From Bacteroidetes Order II. bacterium (GTDB lineage: Bacteria; Bacteroidota; Rhodothermia; Rhodothermales; UBA2364): 64,000 bases of DNA. The translations under genes and the position numbers were made by a program. Positions 42,966-50,828 of the stretch are shown here, in pieces (the stretch's first letter is position 1; each line of letters opens with the position of its first letter). Location of the stretch: assembly GCA_016788705.1 (NCBI GenBank), contig JAEUSQ010000050.1:114914-178913 (forward strand), given 5' to 3'. Below the pieces are notes generated by a model that did no database searches, was not told where the DNA came from, and saw only the letters and a program-made list of their open reading frames with translations.

Positions 42966-43982
42966 GTGGAAGCCTATAAAGCCCTTGCCCTGCAAACCAC
43001 CTGCCACGCCATTAATGCGCTATCGCCGTTAACAGCGCGGGTGCGGATTTTGGAAAATATCCACCGCATTGAACGGCAAATTGAAGCCTCTAAACAATTT
43101 ATTGGTCACGATTTACGCTTAGTTGTGCTGCCAGAATACTTTGCATCAGGCTTTCCAACGGGCGAAAGTTTTGCGCTTTGGCAAGAAAAAGCCTGTTTTG
43201 AAATTGGGGGGAAAGAATATGAAGCTCTTTCAGCCCTCGCCGTTCAATACGATATTTACCTAAGTGGCAATGTATATGAATTAGACCCGCACTTCCCTGA
43301 TCTCTACTTCCAATCTAGCTTCGTGATAGACCCTCAAGGGACCTGCATTCTTCGCTATCGCCGATTGAATAGCATGTTTGCACCTACGCCACACGACGTT
43401 TGGGATAAGTATTTGGAAATATATGGCTTAGAGGGTGTGTTCCCCATTGCAGATACTGAGCTTGGCCGCTTGGCCTGCATTGCCAGTGAAGAAATTTTAT
43501 ACCCCGAAATCGCCCGATGCTTGATGATGCGAGGTGCAGAGGTTTTTTTACATGCCACCTCCGAAGTGGGAAGCCCGCTTTTAACCCAAAAAGGCGTTGC
43601 CAAACTTGCACGAGCGATTGAGAATATGGCCTATGTGGTTTCCGCAAACTCCGCTGGCATTGCAGGCATAGACATTCCATTTGCCAGCACGGACGGACTT
43701 TCAAAAATCATCAACTATGAAGGCTTGGTACTTTGCGAAGCAGGCTATGGGGAAAGTATGGTTGCCAATGCCACGATTGATATAAATGCCCTTCGTAAAC
43801 ATCGCCAGCGTCCTGCCATGGCCAATTTTATCGCCCGCCAGCGCTTCGAGCTTTTCGCAGAAAGCTATCAAACCCACAGCTTTTATCCTCCAAACACCTT
43901 CGAGGCACAAAAACCCGACCGCCAAGTCTTTCTCCAAAATATTCAAGGGGCCATCAATCGGTATATGGAAGCAGAAGCATGA
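42966..43982 (+). CDS. Nitrilase-superfamily protein with substituted catalytic Lys and Cys
   Basis: About 338 residues, C-N hydrolase fold. The Glu (VVLPEYFASGF) is present. The usual Lys in Y-R-K is Arg (LRYRRLN), and the position of the nucleophilic Cys, six before the conserved Pro-Glu, is Ser (ACIASEEILYPE). A Cys four residues earlier does not fit the elbow. The protein is therefore either inactive, a structural partner, or a hydrolase with unusual chemistry. Most other fold motifs (RGAEVFLHATSEVG, ENMAYVVSANSAG) are intact. GTG 42966 avoids overlap with marR; ATG 42930 is an alternative. Confidence 0.8.
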   Translation: MEAYKALALQTTCHAINALSPLTARVRILENIHRIERQIEASKQFIGHDLRLVVLPEYFASGFPTGESFALWQEKACFEIGGKEYEALSALAVQYDIYLSGNVYELDPHFPDLYFQSSFVIDPQGTCILRYRRLNSMFAPTPHDVWDKYLEIYGLEGVFPIADTELGRLACIASEEILYPEIARCLMMRGAEVFLHATSEVGSPLLTQKGVAKLARAIENMAYVVSANSAGIAGIDIPFASTDGLSKIINYEGLVLCEAGYGESMVANATIDINALRKHRQRPAMANFIARQRFELFAESYQTHSFYPPNTFEAQKPDRQVFLQNIQGAINRYMEAEA

Positions 43983-44030
43983 TCCTGTTTTTATATATCC
44001 ATATGCTGAAACAAAAGAGGAAAAGTCTTT

Positions 44031-44405
44031 ATGAGAGGGTTCACAACTTCCCCAAAAACGTTATTCCTAATAGATGGGATCGGTGCATTGATCAGTACAT
44101 TTTCATTGGCAGTAGTACTGAGTACCTTTCATGGCTTTTTCGGGGTTCCAGAAAAGGTGTTAACATGGCTTTCGGCCATTGCTTTTGGCTTTAGCCTGTA
44201 TTCCCTTGCCTGTTTTGGGTTGCTCAAAAACCATTTCAGACCGTTTCTTGTCCTTATTGGGATCGCCAATTTATTGTATTGTTGCTTCACCATCGCCCTT
44301 ATCATCTTGCATTCCCCAGAGATCACCTTCTGGAGCGTGGCCTATTTTGCCTTGGAAATCGGGATTTTGGTACCGCTCGCAGCGATAGAACTAAAGTCCG
44401 TGTAA
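44031..44405 (+). CDS. Small four-helix membrane protein
   Basis: 124 residues with four hydrophobic segments of about 20 residues: LFLIDGIGALISTFSLAVVL, LTWLSAIAFGFSLYSLACFG, PFLVLIGIANLLYCCFTIAL, and TFWSVAYFALEIGILVPLAA. No known motif; DUF-like integral membrane protein. It is 48 bp from the nitrilase-like gene and faces the sigma-partner gene. Not obviously part of the catabolic pathway. Confidence 0.6.
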   Translation: MRGFTTSPKTLFLIDGIGALISTFSLAVVLSTFHGFFGVPEKVLTWLSAIAFGFSLYSLACFGLLKNHFRPFLVLIGIANLLYCCFTIALIILHSPEITFWSVAYFALEIGILVPLAAIELKSV

Positions 44406-44410
44406 GATTT

Positions 44411-45385
44411 CTATTTATCCAATTGATTCAACAGTCTTTGCGCTTCGTCTGCCCACATGCCATCCAGTTGTACAACCTGTTTCAAGGCTTCACGAGCGGC
44501 AGAAGTATTGCCAAGGCCCAAATATGCTTTGGCCAAAAAAAACTGAGCATCCAACCAGACTGGAGTAGGCTCTTCATGAGAAGCCCGTTTTTTTTCTTCT
44601 CGAATAACCGTCTGTAATTGAGCAAGCGCCTCGGTTAATTTTTCGTGATCATAAGCAATGAATAAGCCCCATTTGTGATAGCGGGCGGACTTTAGCATGC
44701 GTAAACCCTCTTGAAAGGCTTGATCACTGCGGAGAGAAGGGGAATTAGCGCGTGTACTGAGAGGCTTCATATCTTTCTCATACGCCTCCACCGAGGCCAA
44801 ACGAGAAAGTAACGGTTCGTTGACTGCATTGTAGTATCGCAAGCTAAAAACGCCCGCAAAAAAAACAAAACAAGCAGCGATGGCATAACGATAAAATTGT
44901 GGATTCCGCAAATACGATAGGTCTATGGGAAGCCTTTTCCTGCTACGTGACGACTCCAGATTTTTTTCTGGCAATATCTGTAGCTTCGTTATCGGTGCAG
45001 TAGTTGCACGCCGATACGCCTCCGCAGCGAGGTGAATATCTTTAAGTTGGTGACCAGAAAGTCGTTCAAAATAATCCTTGTCTTGGATCGGTTTAAACGT
45101 TTTCAGATGTGCCGCTGCCTCAGCAACCTCCTGTTGCCACCTCTCTTCCGTTTCCACTTTCTCCTTGAGTGACGCCAACAAAGGCCGAAGGGGTTCAGGG
45201 GCCTTTTCCAAATCGGGATAACGAAAGTACAATTCTAAATGATCTTCCCTCAGCGGTCCCTCTAAAAAACGGCGGGTATCGGACATCATACTTAAGAAGA
45301 GTCTCCCTTGTCGGATTGTATCTTCGGAATAAGGCGGCTGGCCAAAAGGGGGCGCAGGTTGATTGTTTTGATCTTGTGATGACAT
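44411..45385 (-). CDS. Single-span membrane protein with TPR-like C-terminus
   Basis: About 324 residues. Proline/glutamine-rich N-terminus (SSQDQNNQPAPPFGQPPYSE), a helical cytoplasmic region of about 130 residues, one membrane helix near 170-190 (FYRYAIAACFVFFAGVFSL), and a C-terminal part with helix pairs ending in a TPR-like repeat (WLDAQFFLAKAYLGLGNTSAAREALKQVVQL). Placed directly downstream of the sigma-like gene with a 116-bp gap, so it may act as a membrane partner or anti-sigma-like regulator, although no zinc-ASD motif is seen. Confidence 0.6.
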   Translation of the reverse strand: MSSQDQNNQPAPPFGQPPYSEDTIRQGRLFLSMMSDTRRFLEGPLREDHLELYFRYPDLEKAPEPLRPLLASLKEKVETEERWQQEVAEAAAHLKTFKPIQDKDYFERLSGHQLKDIHLAAEAYRRATTAPITKLQILPEKNLESSRSRKRLPIDLSYLRNPQFYRYAIAACFVFFAGVFSLRYYNAVNEPLLSRLASVEAYEKDMKPLSTRANSPSLRSDQAFQEGLRMLKSARYHKWGLFIAYDHEKLTEALAQLQTVIREEKKRASHEEPTPVWLDAQFFLAKAYLGLGNTSAAREALKQVVQLDGMWADEAQRLLNQLDK

Positions 45386-45501
45386 TTTTTTACAATTACA
45401 CAACCTTTAAGGTCATATTAAGGCGGAAATAACAGAAATTTGAAACCTATTTACCCTAAAGACACCCAGCTCAAAAAAACATAACTTGCTCTCGTTATTT
45501 T

Positions 45502-46152
45502 TTATTTTTCTTTGTGGCGGATGATCAATTCCCGCAAGTGTGGGTTTTGCTTGAAGCGGTCAACGATTTTATGGCAATAGGCACGAACCGTTGGAATGGT
45601 CTTTTGAATGGCTTCGGCTATCTGATCAAATTCCCAGTACTCAATAAAACGATAGTGGCCCGTAGCCTTTAGGAACTCTGGGAGTTTTTGAATGGCCTGA
45701 TGAATGACGGCAATAAAAAAGGGTGTATCGAAGCTACGAAGGGCGTATTCGTCTTCCAACCGATCCGACCATTCCTCCACGTCTGTTAAGCGGTTTCGTT
45801 TCCGATGCTCTCGAATCAGGTTTAGGAACTGATTCCGGCAAAGACTGTTCAGCCATCCTGCAATACTGGCTTCTTGTCTAACAGTATCCAAAAACCGGAT
45901 GGCCCGCTCGTATGCATCACCAGCATACCGCTCCACTTCCACTTCACTCAAGTGACGATTTTGCAAATACTTAGCAGAAAAGTATCGCATAATAAAGCAA
46001 TACACATATAAGTCCACCAATGGCTTAAGACGAGGAACACGCCCTTTTCGCCAAGTCAAAAAAAGTTGACTTGCAGCGTCGCTGTCGTCTAAATGAAAAG
46101 GGAGTTGGGCAGCCAGCTCCTCTATAGCGCCAAAACCTATATCCGAGGGCAT
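45502..46152 (-). CDS. Atypical sigma-70-like (ECF-related) regulator
   Basis: About 216 residues. A region-2-like segment YCFIMRYFSAKYL ... DAYERAIRFLDTVRQEASIAGWLNSLCRNQFLNLIREHRKRNR has the W-L-x-x-x-x-R-N-x-x-L-x-x-x-R pattern of sigma region 2. The C-terminal part (YWEFDQIAEAIQKTIPTVRAYCHKIVDRFK) has a helix-turn-helix resembling region 4. Spacing between them is long. The sequence is divergent from ordinary ECF factors. Likely transcribed with the membrane protein downstream. ATG 46152 is chosen (MPSDIGF). Confidence 0.7.
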   Translation of the reverse strand: MPSDIGFGAIEELAAQLPFHLDDSDAASQLFLTWRKGRVPRLKPLVDLYVYCFIMRYFSAKYLQNRHLSEVEVERYAGDAYERAIRFLDTVRQEASIAGWLNSLCRNQFLNLIREHRKRNRLTDVEEWSDRLEDEYALRSFDTPFFIAVIHQAIQKLPEFLKATGHYRFIEYWEFDQIAEAIQKTIPTVRAYCHKIVDRFKQNPHLRELIIRHKEK

Positions 46153-46451
46153 AAGGCAAGGATTAAAATTCCGGTGGTGGTACAATTGTCGTTATGACAC
46201 ACGACAAAACTAAAGATGGAACAAACCAAAGATTGGTTTATTCTTCACAAACTAAATATCGAAATAATTCCACTCCTTTACAAGTAGTATTTCCACTAAA
46301 ATACCAGATTTTTATTCCCGGGTACTCTCTTCTACAGTGGATACAGGCCCTGCTATGGAAGTTGGAAAGATTTGCTTAAGGCCAATGTGAACAGCAAATG
46401 GTATAATTCACCAAAACGGTGGTCTCAGATTCGTTCCATGAAGAGAATGAG
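46153..46451. other. Spacer without a supported gene
   Basis: About 300 bp between the sigma-like gene and the small coiled-coil gene. One plus-strand frame of 61 codons (46194-46379) has no resemblance to any protein and no ribosome-binding site. I see no hairpin with a T-run. It must contain the leftward promoter of the sigma-like gene. Confidence 0.4.
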
Positions 46452-46703
46452 CTAAAAATCCGAAACAGAATTATAGACTCTCATCAAGCGTTCAATGTCC
46501 CGTAACCGACGCTCGATCTGACTCCGCTCTTTGGGATCATCTATTTCGGGGTTGTCTTGAAGTTCATAGAGCCGTTTTAGTTTCTCTGCTTGTTCGGCTT
46601 TTAGTTCTTGTAAGCGATTTTGGGGACCAACTGGCCGTTCTTCGGGAGCAGCGACGTCACTGACACCAAAAACAGAAATCCAAAACTTGAGCATTTTATT
46701 CAT
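46452..46703 (-). CDS. Small helical protein with long coiled coil
   Basis: About 83 residues. A short hydrophobic start (MLKFWISVFGVS) is followed by a charged helix, LQELKAEQAEKLKRLYELQD and RSQIERRLRDIERLMRVYNS, with heptad spacing of Leu/Ile. Probably a membrane-proximal or exported helical hairpin. No family recognised. Alternative starts at 46694 or 46715. Confidence 0.5.
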   Translation of the reverse strand: MNKMLKFWISVFGVSDVAAPEERPVGPQNRLQELKAEQAEKLKRLYELQDNPEIDDPKERSQIERRLRDIERLMRVYNSVSDF

Positions 46704-46948
46704 AGCTGAAGACAATTTAAGGCGTAGATGACCTTATGAGCAGGCCCGGCAAACGTTTTAAGTTACGCATTTCTAAAAGAACTTTGGTGCTTCATACGGT
46801 TTTCCCTTTTACGAAAATCGCAGTTTATACGAGTCTATTATGCTTTATCACCAATTCAGGGCCTAACGGCCAAGAAAATAGCCTTTTCGTTTTGATCTGG
46901 CCTATGCCACATGTAATTTATACGTTTAAAACTTCTTGATTAAGATAC

Positions 46949-47893
46949 ATGAAAGCTCCTGCACTCTCACCGGGCGATACCATCGCCATCATTGCGCCAG
47001 CCAGTGCTCCCCGGAGTATGGAAGTTTATCACCTTGGCCTTGCGCGGCTCAAGGAACGCGGTTATCATATTTTACCCCTCAGAGATCAAATCACCCCATA
47101 TGGCTATTTGGCAGATACCGATGCCGTGCGACTGGCCGAGTTGAACGAAGCCATCCGTCGTCCGGACGTGAAAGCCATTTTTTCGGTTCGTGGCGGGTAC
47201 GGAACGCCCCGGCTTTTACCCGGTATAGACTACGAAACCGCTAAACAGCATCCTAAAATATTGGTGGGGTATTCCGACATTACGGCCCTACACTGGGCAT
47301 TATACCACAAATCCGGTTGGTATGGCCTTTCCGGACATTTGGTTGTGGAGTGGGGGGCCGAAGAGGATGCCCTAAGCCCATCGGCAGAAGCACTATTTTG
47401 GAACCTGCTTGGCGGAAAAAAACCAGATCAGGTGGTTGGACCAGCAGGGGAAACCCTACAACCCATGCGACCCGGAACAGCAGAAGGGGTTTTATTGGGT
47501 GGAAACCTGATGCTCATTACGTGTTTATTGGGCACGCCATATTGTCCCGATCTCACAGGCGCCCTGCTATTTATCGAAGATGTGGGCGAAAAACCGTATA
47601 GTGTGGATCGGATGCTGATGCAGTTACGACTCGCCGGACATTTGGATAAGTTGGGTGGCGTGCTGATTGGCGGCTTTACGGATGCCGATGTCCCCGCCAA
47701 CTCCCTTGGCTTCGACGAAGTTTTTGATCATTATTTTGGAAATGCCCCCTATCCGGTTGCCACGAACCTTTGTTATGGCCATTGGACCAATAAACTTTGT
47801 CTGCCTATCGGAATTCAGGCACGGTTAGAAGTAAATGCGCAACGTGCTTCCCTTACTTATCTGGAAACCCTAACAAATCCATCAAAGATGTAA
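46949..47893 (+). CDS. ldcA: LD-carboxypeptidase (peptidase S66)
   Basis: 314 residues, full length. Opening LSPGDTIAIIAPASAP is the S66 signature; SVRGGYGTPRLLPGIDY precedes the Ser nucleophile in GYSDITAL; Glu in LLFIEDVGEKPY and His in CYGHW complete the Ser-Glu-His triad. It removes the terminal D-Ala from tetrapeptide stems during murein recycling (cytoplasmic). Followed 5 bp later by a methyltransferase gene. Confidence 0.93.
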   Translation: MKAPALSPGDTIAIIAPASAPRSMEVYHLGLARLKERGYHILPLRDQITPYGYLADTDAVRLAELNEAIRRPDVKAIFSVRGGYGTPRLLPGIDYETAKQHPKILVGYSDITALHWALYHKSGWYGLSGHLVVEWGAEEDALSPSAEALFWNLLGGKKPDQVVGPAGETLQPMRPGTAEGVLLGGNLMLITCLLGTPYCPDLTGALLFIEDVGEKPYSVDRMLMQLRLAGHLDKLGGVLIGGFTDADVPANSLGFDEVFDHYFGNAPYPVATNLCYGHWTNKLCLPIGIQARLEVNAQRASLTYLETLTNPSKM

Positions 47894-47898
47894 AGGCG

Positions 47899-48879
47899 AT
47901 GCCAGACCGGACTTTGCTATCGTTATACGATTTTGTACGCCTCTACGAAAAATTAACCGAAGAAGGAGGGGCGTTACGCCGATTGCTGGGAGGAAGAACG
48001 GAACGGGTGCGCGGCATCTGGACGCATCCCGAGTCGCCCCCTAAACATTGGTACAACATCCCTGCGATACAAAAACGGCTGAACCAACTTGCTTCGGGAG
48101 ACGAAAAAACCGACCATCGTACGTTTACCGCACAAGCATTCCTAAAAAAGGGTGGATTACGCGGATTGTCTATGGGATGTGGGGCTGGACAAAAAGAAAT
48201 CCAATGGATGCAAACAGGATGTTTTGACCAATTGGACGCATTTGACCTCTCGCCGCAACGGATATTGGCTGCACAACAAGCCGCACAGCAGGCCGACATG
48301 GCAGAACGCCTCACTTTTTTCATGTCCGATGCAACCTCATTTCATCCCGACCCCGCCACCTACGATGTATTGATCGCCGAGGCCTCCCTCCACCACTTCC
48401 ACCGTCTGGAAACCTTAATCCCACGCATGACCCTCTGGCTAAAACCGGGCGGCCTCTTAATTTTGCACGAATATGTGGGACCTACACGGTTTCAGTGGAG
48501 CCATGCACAAATGGCTGCCGCCGATGCCTTGCTGGCCCAATTACCTCCAAGCTACCGGACACGCTGGAACGGCAGAGGCATCAAAACCAAGCATCACCGC
48601 CCCGGCTGGTTGTCCATGTGGTTAAACGATCCTTCGGAAGCCGTCATGTCTGATCGTGTAATGCCACTGCTACACCAACACCTCGTCCCGACGTTCATCC
48701 GACCCCTGGGCGGGACGATATTACATTTGTTGTTCGACGAAATTGCTCACCATTTTCTTCATCCAGACGAAACAGCAGCCGCTTTCTTAGCGTTAGCCTC
48801 CAAAACCGAAGACCATCTGATTGCGGCGTACTCTTTACCGAGTGACTTTGTTTTTGCCGTTTTCCACCGCTCACCTTAA
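47899..48879 (+). CDS. Class I SAM-dependent methyltransferase
   Basis: About 326 residues. After 90 N-terminal residues, GLRGLSMGCGAGQKEIQWM carries motif I, DAFDLSPQRILAAQQAA the acidic end of strand 2, YDVLIAEASLHHF motif II/post-II, and LKPGGLLILHEYVGP motif III. The long C-terminal part may form a substrate-binding cap. Substrate unknown. ATG 47899 follows directly on the S66 peptidase stop (5 bp), indicating an operon. The next gene starts 11 bp downstream. Confidence 0.82.
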   Translation: MPDRTLLSLYDFVRLYEKLTEEGGALRRLLGGRTERVRGIWTHPESPPKHWYNIPAIQKRLNQLASGDEKTDHRTFTAQAFLKKGGLRGLSMGCGAGQKEIQWMQTGCFDQLDAFDLSPQRILAAQQAAQQADMAERLTFFMSDATSFHPDPATYDVLIAEASLHHFHRLETLIPRMTLWLKPGGLLILHEYVGPTRFQWSHAQMAAADALLAQLPPSYRTRWNGRGIKTKHHRPGWLSMWLNDPSEAVMSDRVMPLLHQHLVPTFIRPLGGTILHLLFDEIAHHFLHPDETAAAFLALASKTEDHLIAAYSLPSDFVFAVFHRSP

Positions 48880-48890
48880 TCCTTCCAGCC

Positions 48891-49622
48891 ATGCTTCGCC
48901 CTGTTCTAAACCTTTGCTTCCTTTTTCTTGCCTTCACACTCATCTCTTGTGATTCCGAGGACCAAACAGGGAAAGTCACCATTCAGTTCATCCATCAGGC
49001 CGATGGCAAAACTCTTGATCTAAATACGTCTTCTTTTACGAACGACGCGGGCAATGTCTATAAAGTTTCTTTGCTCGAATACATCACCTCTAACATGGCC
49101 CTTGTGGGTAGCGACGGAAAATCAGTTGATCTTACGGAGTATCATTACGTACAACTCGGCAATACAGGCACGCTCTCCCTTACGATCAAGGGTATTAAGC
49201 CAGACCACTTCCAAGGATTTAAAATGGTAATGGGTATTCCCAAAACCCAGAATATAACGGGAAAGTTGCCCAACCAACAAGCTTACAACAATATGGAATG
49301 GCCAGTAGCGATGGGTGGAGGTTATCACTATATGCGCTTTGAAGGCTCTTATGTCAATGCGGGCAGTTCCAGCACGTTTGCGGTACATACCGGACCGAAT
49401 AGCGGGACCGATTACTCCGTTTCCTTGTCTTTGCCCATGCACCTTCATCTAACCGCAGGTGCCAATCCAACAGTTAAACTCACCATGAATGTAAACGAGT
49501 GGCTTAAAAACCCCACCCGTTACGACTTCCGCGATTATCCCGGCAATATTATGGGAAATCCGACTGCACAGGAAATCCTCAAAAACAATGGGAAAGACGT
49601 CTTCTCGGTTCAAGGTAATTAG
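48891..49622 (+). CDS. mbnP: MbnP-family copper-associated lipoprotein
   Basis: 243 residues. Signal ends FTLISC, a good lipobox. VTIQFIHQADGKTLDLN, VSLLEYITSNMAL, YVQLGNTGTLSLTIKGI, YNNMEWPVAMGGGYHYMRFEGSY and a C-terminal NVNEWLKNP are characteristic of MbnP-like proteins. In known cases MbnP binds copper in the periplasm after a Trp is oxidised to kynurenine by the di-haem partner MbnH. The Trp in M-E-W-P could be that residue (inference). The stop overlaps the MbnH-like gene by 35 bp. Confidence 0.82.
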   Translation: MLRPVLNLCFLFLAFTLISCDSEDQTGKVTIQFIHQADGKTLDLNTSSFTNDAGNVYKVSLLEYITSNMALVGSDGKSVDLTEYHYVQLGNTGTLSLTIKGIKPDHFQGFKMVMGIPKTQNITGKLPNQQAYNNMEWPVAMGGGYHYMRFEGSYVNAGSSSTFAVHTGPNSGTDYSVSLSLPMHLHLTAGANPTVKLTMNVNEWLKNPTRYDFRDYPGNIMGNPTAQEILKNNGKDVFSVQGN

Positions 49623-50649
49623 GCCACGCCTCTGGGGCCTTTGCTTCTTTTGGGCGTTCTTTTGGATCGGCTGCGATCACGAGAGCCAACAATTGGACGT
49701 GCCCACCCCGTTCAATCTGGTACTGCCACCCAAATTTCCGGAATTGCCCTCATCACCAGAAAACCCTTTAACCATCGAGGGGGTGACTTTAGGACGGGCG
49801 CTCTTCTACGACAAGTCTCTTTCTAAAGATGAGACCATCTCATGTGCGAGTTGCCATGTTCCTGATTTTGGGTTTTCGGATCCCAATGTCCTTAGCCGAG
49901 GTATTGGTGGATTAACGGGCGAACGGCAATCTATGCCACTGATCAATATCGGCTGGGTAGATAGGTTCTTCTGGGACGGACGTGCAGCCTCTTTGGAAGA
50001 ACAGGCTCTCTTTCCCATAACCAGCCATTTCGAAATGGGGAACACGTTTCCTGAAGTCATCTCCAGACTAACGGCCTCTCCCAAATATCCCAACATGTTT
50101 CGGGCAGCCTTCTCCAGTCACGATATCACCCAAACCCGCATCGTGCAGGCCTTGGCACAATTCCAACGCACCTTGGTTTCCGGAAATAGCAAATACGACC
50201 AATGGCTACAAGGCAAAACAAGCCTCACCACCGAGGAAGAACAAGGATACACCCTCTTTTTTACCGAAAAAGGGGATTGTTTTCATTGTCATGGTACGCT
50301 TTTAATGACCGATAACCGCTTTCATAACAATGGTTTGGATGATGTACCTGCCGATTCTGGCCGCTACCGAATCACCAAAGATCCTGCAGATATTGGCCTC
50401 TTCCGTAGCCCCACCCTCCGCAATATTGCATTTACAGCACCCTACATGCACGACGGACGGTTTAAAACCCTGCAAGAAGTGATCAACCATTACGATCACG
50501 GCCTTGTGCGGTCGCCTACCTTAGACCCCTTGTTCTTTAATGGCCGGCCTAAAGGGCTTTCGGAAGCTGAAAAAAAAGCCCTGATCGCCTTTCTGAATAC
50601 CCTTTCCGATCCTGAGTTCATCCAAAACCCAGCTTTTCGCCCAAATTAG
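49588..50649 (+). CDS. mbnH: Di-haem cytochrome c peroxidase/MbnH-like (MauG family)
   Basis: 353 residues. The signal ends WIGCDHES, a lipobox, so the enzyme is membrane-tethered in the periplasm. Two haem c sites: SCASCHVPDFGFSD and CFHCHGTLLM. Family motifs RGIGGLTGERQSMPLINIGW and LRNIAFTAPYMHDGRFKTLQEVINHYDHG are present. Downstream of and overlapping mbnP, it is the likely oxidase that modifies the MbnP tryptophan. General peroxidase activity remains possible. Confidence 0.85.
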   Translation: MGKTSSRFKVIRPRLWGLCFFWAFFWIGCDHESQQLDVPTPFNLVLPPKFPELPSSPENPLTIEGVTLGRALFYDKSLSKDETISCASCHVPDFGFSDPNVLSRGIGGLTGERQSMPLINIGWVDRFFWDGRAASLEEQALFPITSHFEMGNTFPEVISRLTASPKYPNMFRAAFSSHDITQTRIVQALAQFQRTLVSGNSKYDQWLQGKTSLTTEEEQGYTLFFTEKGDCFHCHGTLLMTDNRFHNNGLDDVPADSGRYRITKDPADIGLFRSPTLRNIAFTAPYMHDGRFKTLQEVINHYDHGLVRSPTLDPLFFNGRPKGLSEAEKKALIAFLNTLSDPEFIQNPAFRPN

Positions 50650-50828
50650 TCCCTAACTGCCAATGGCCTTCGACGGAAATTCCACTAAACCATTGGTCAA
50701 GGAACTACGGCTGGGTTTAAAAGTACATAAAAGCAGTCTTTACATTCTCTACGGCCTATGTGCGTTTGACACCATACCTTTGGCCCTGTTTCAGCAGGAC
50801 TTCCTTCTTTACACGTCGCAATACACTC

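Noticed and set aside
17289..44405. Leucine biosynthesis operon because of two LeuC/LeuD pairs
   Set aside because: No leuA or leuB, and the neighbours are transport, CoA-transfer, lyase and amidase genes.
46194..46379. 61-codon plus-strand ORF
   Set aside because: No ribosome-binding site, no family, and codon use unlike neighbouring genes.
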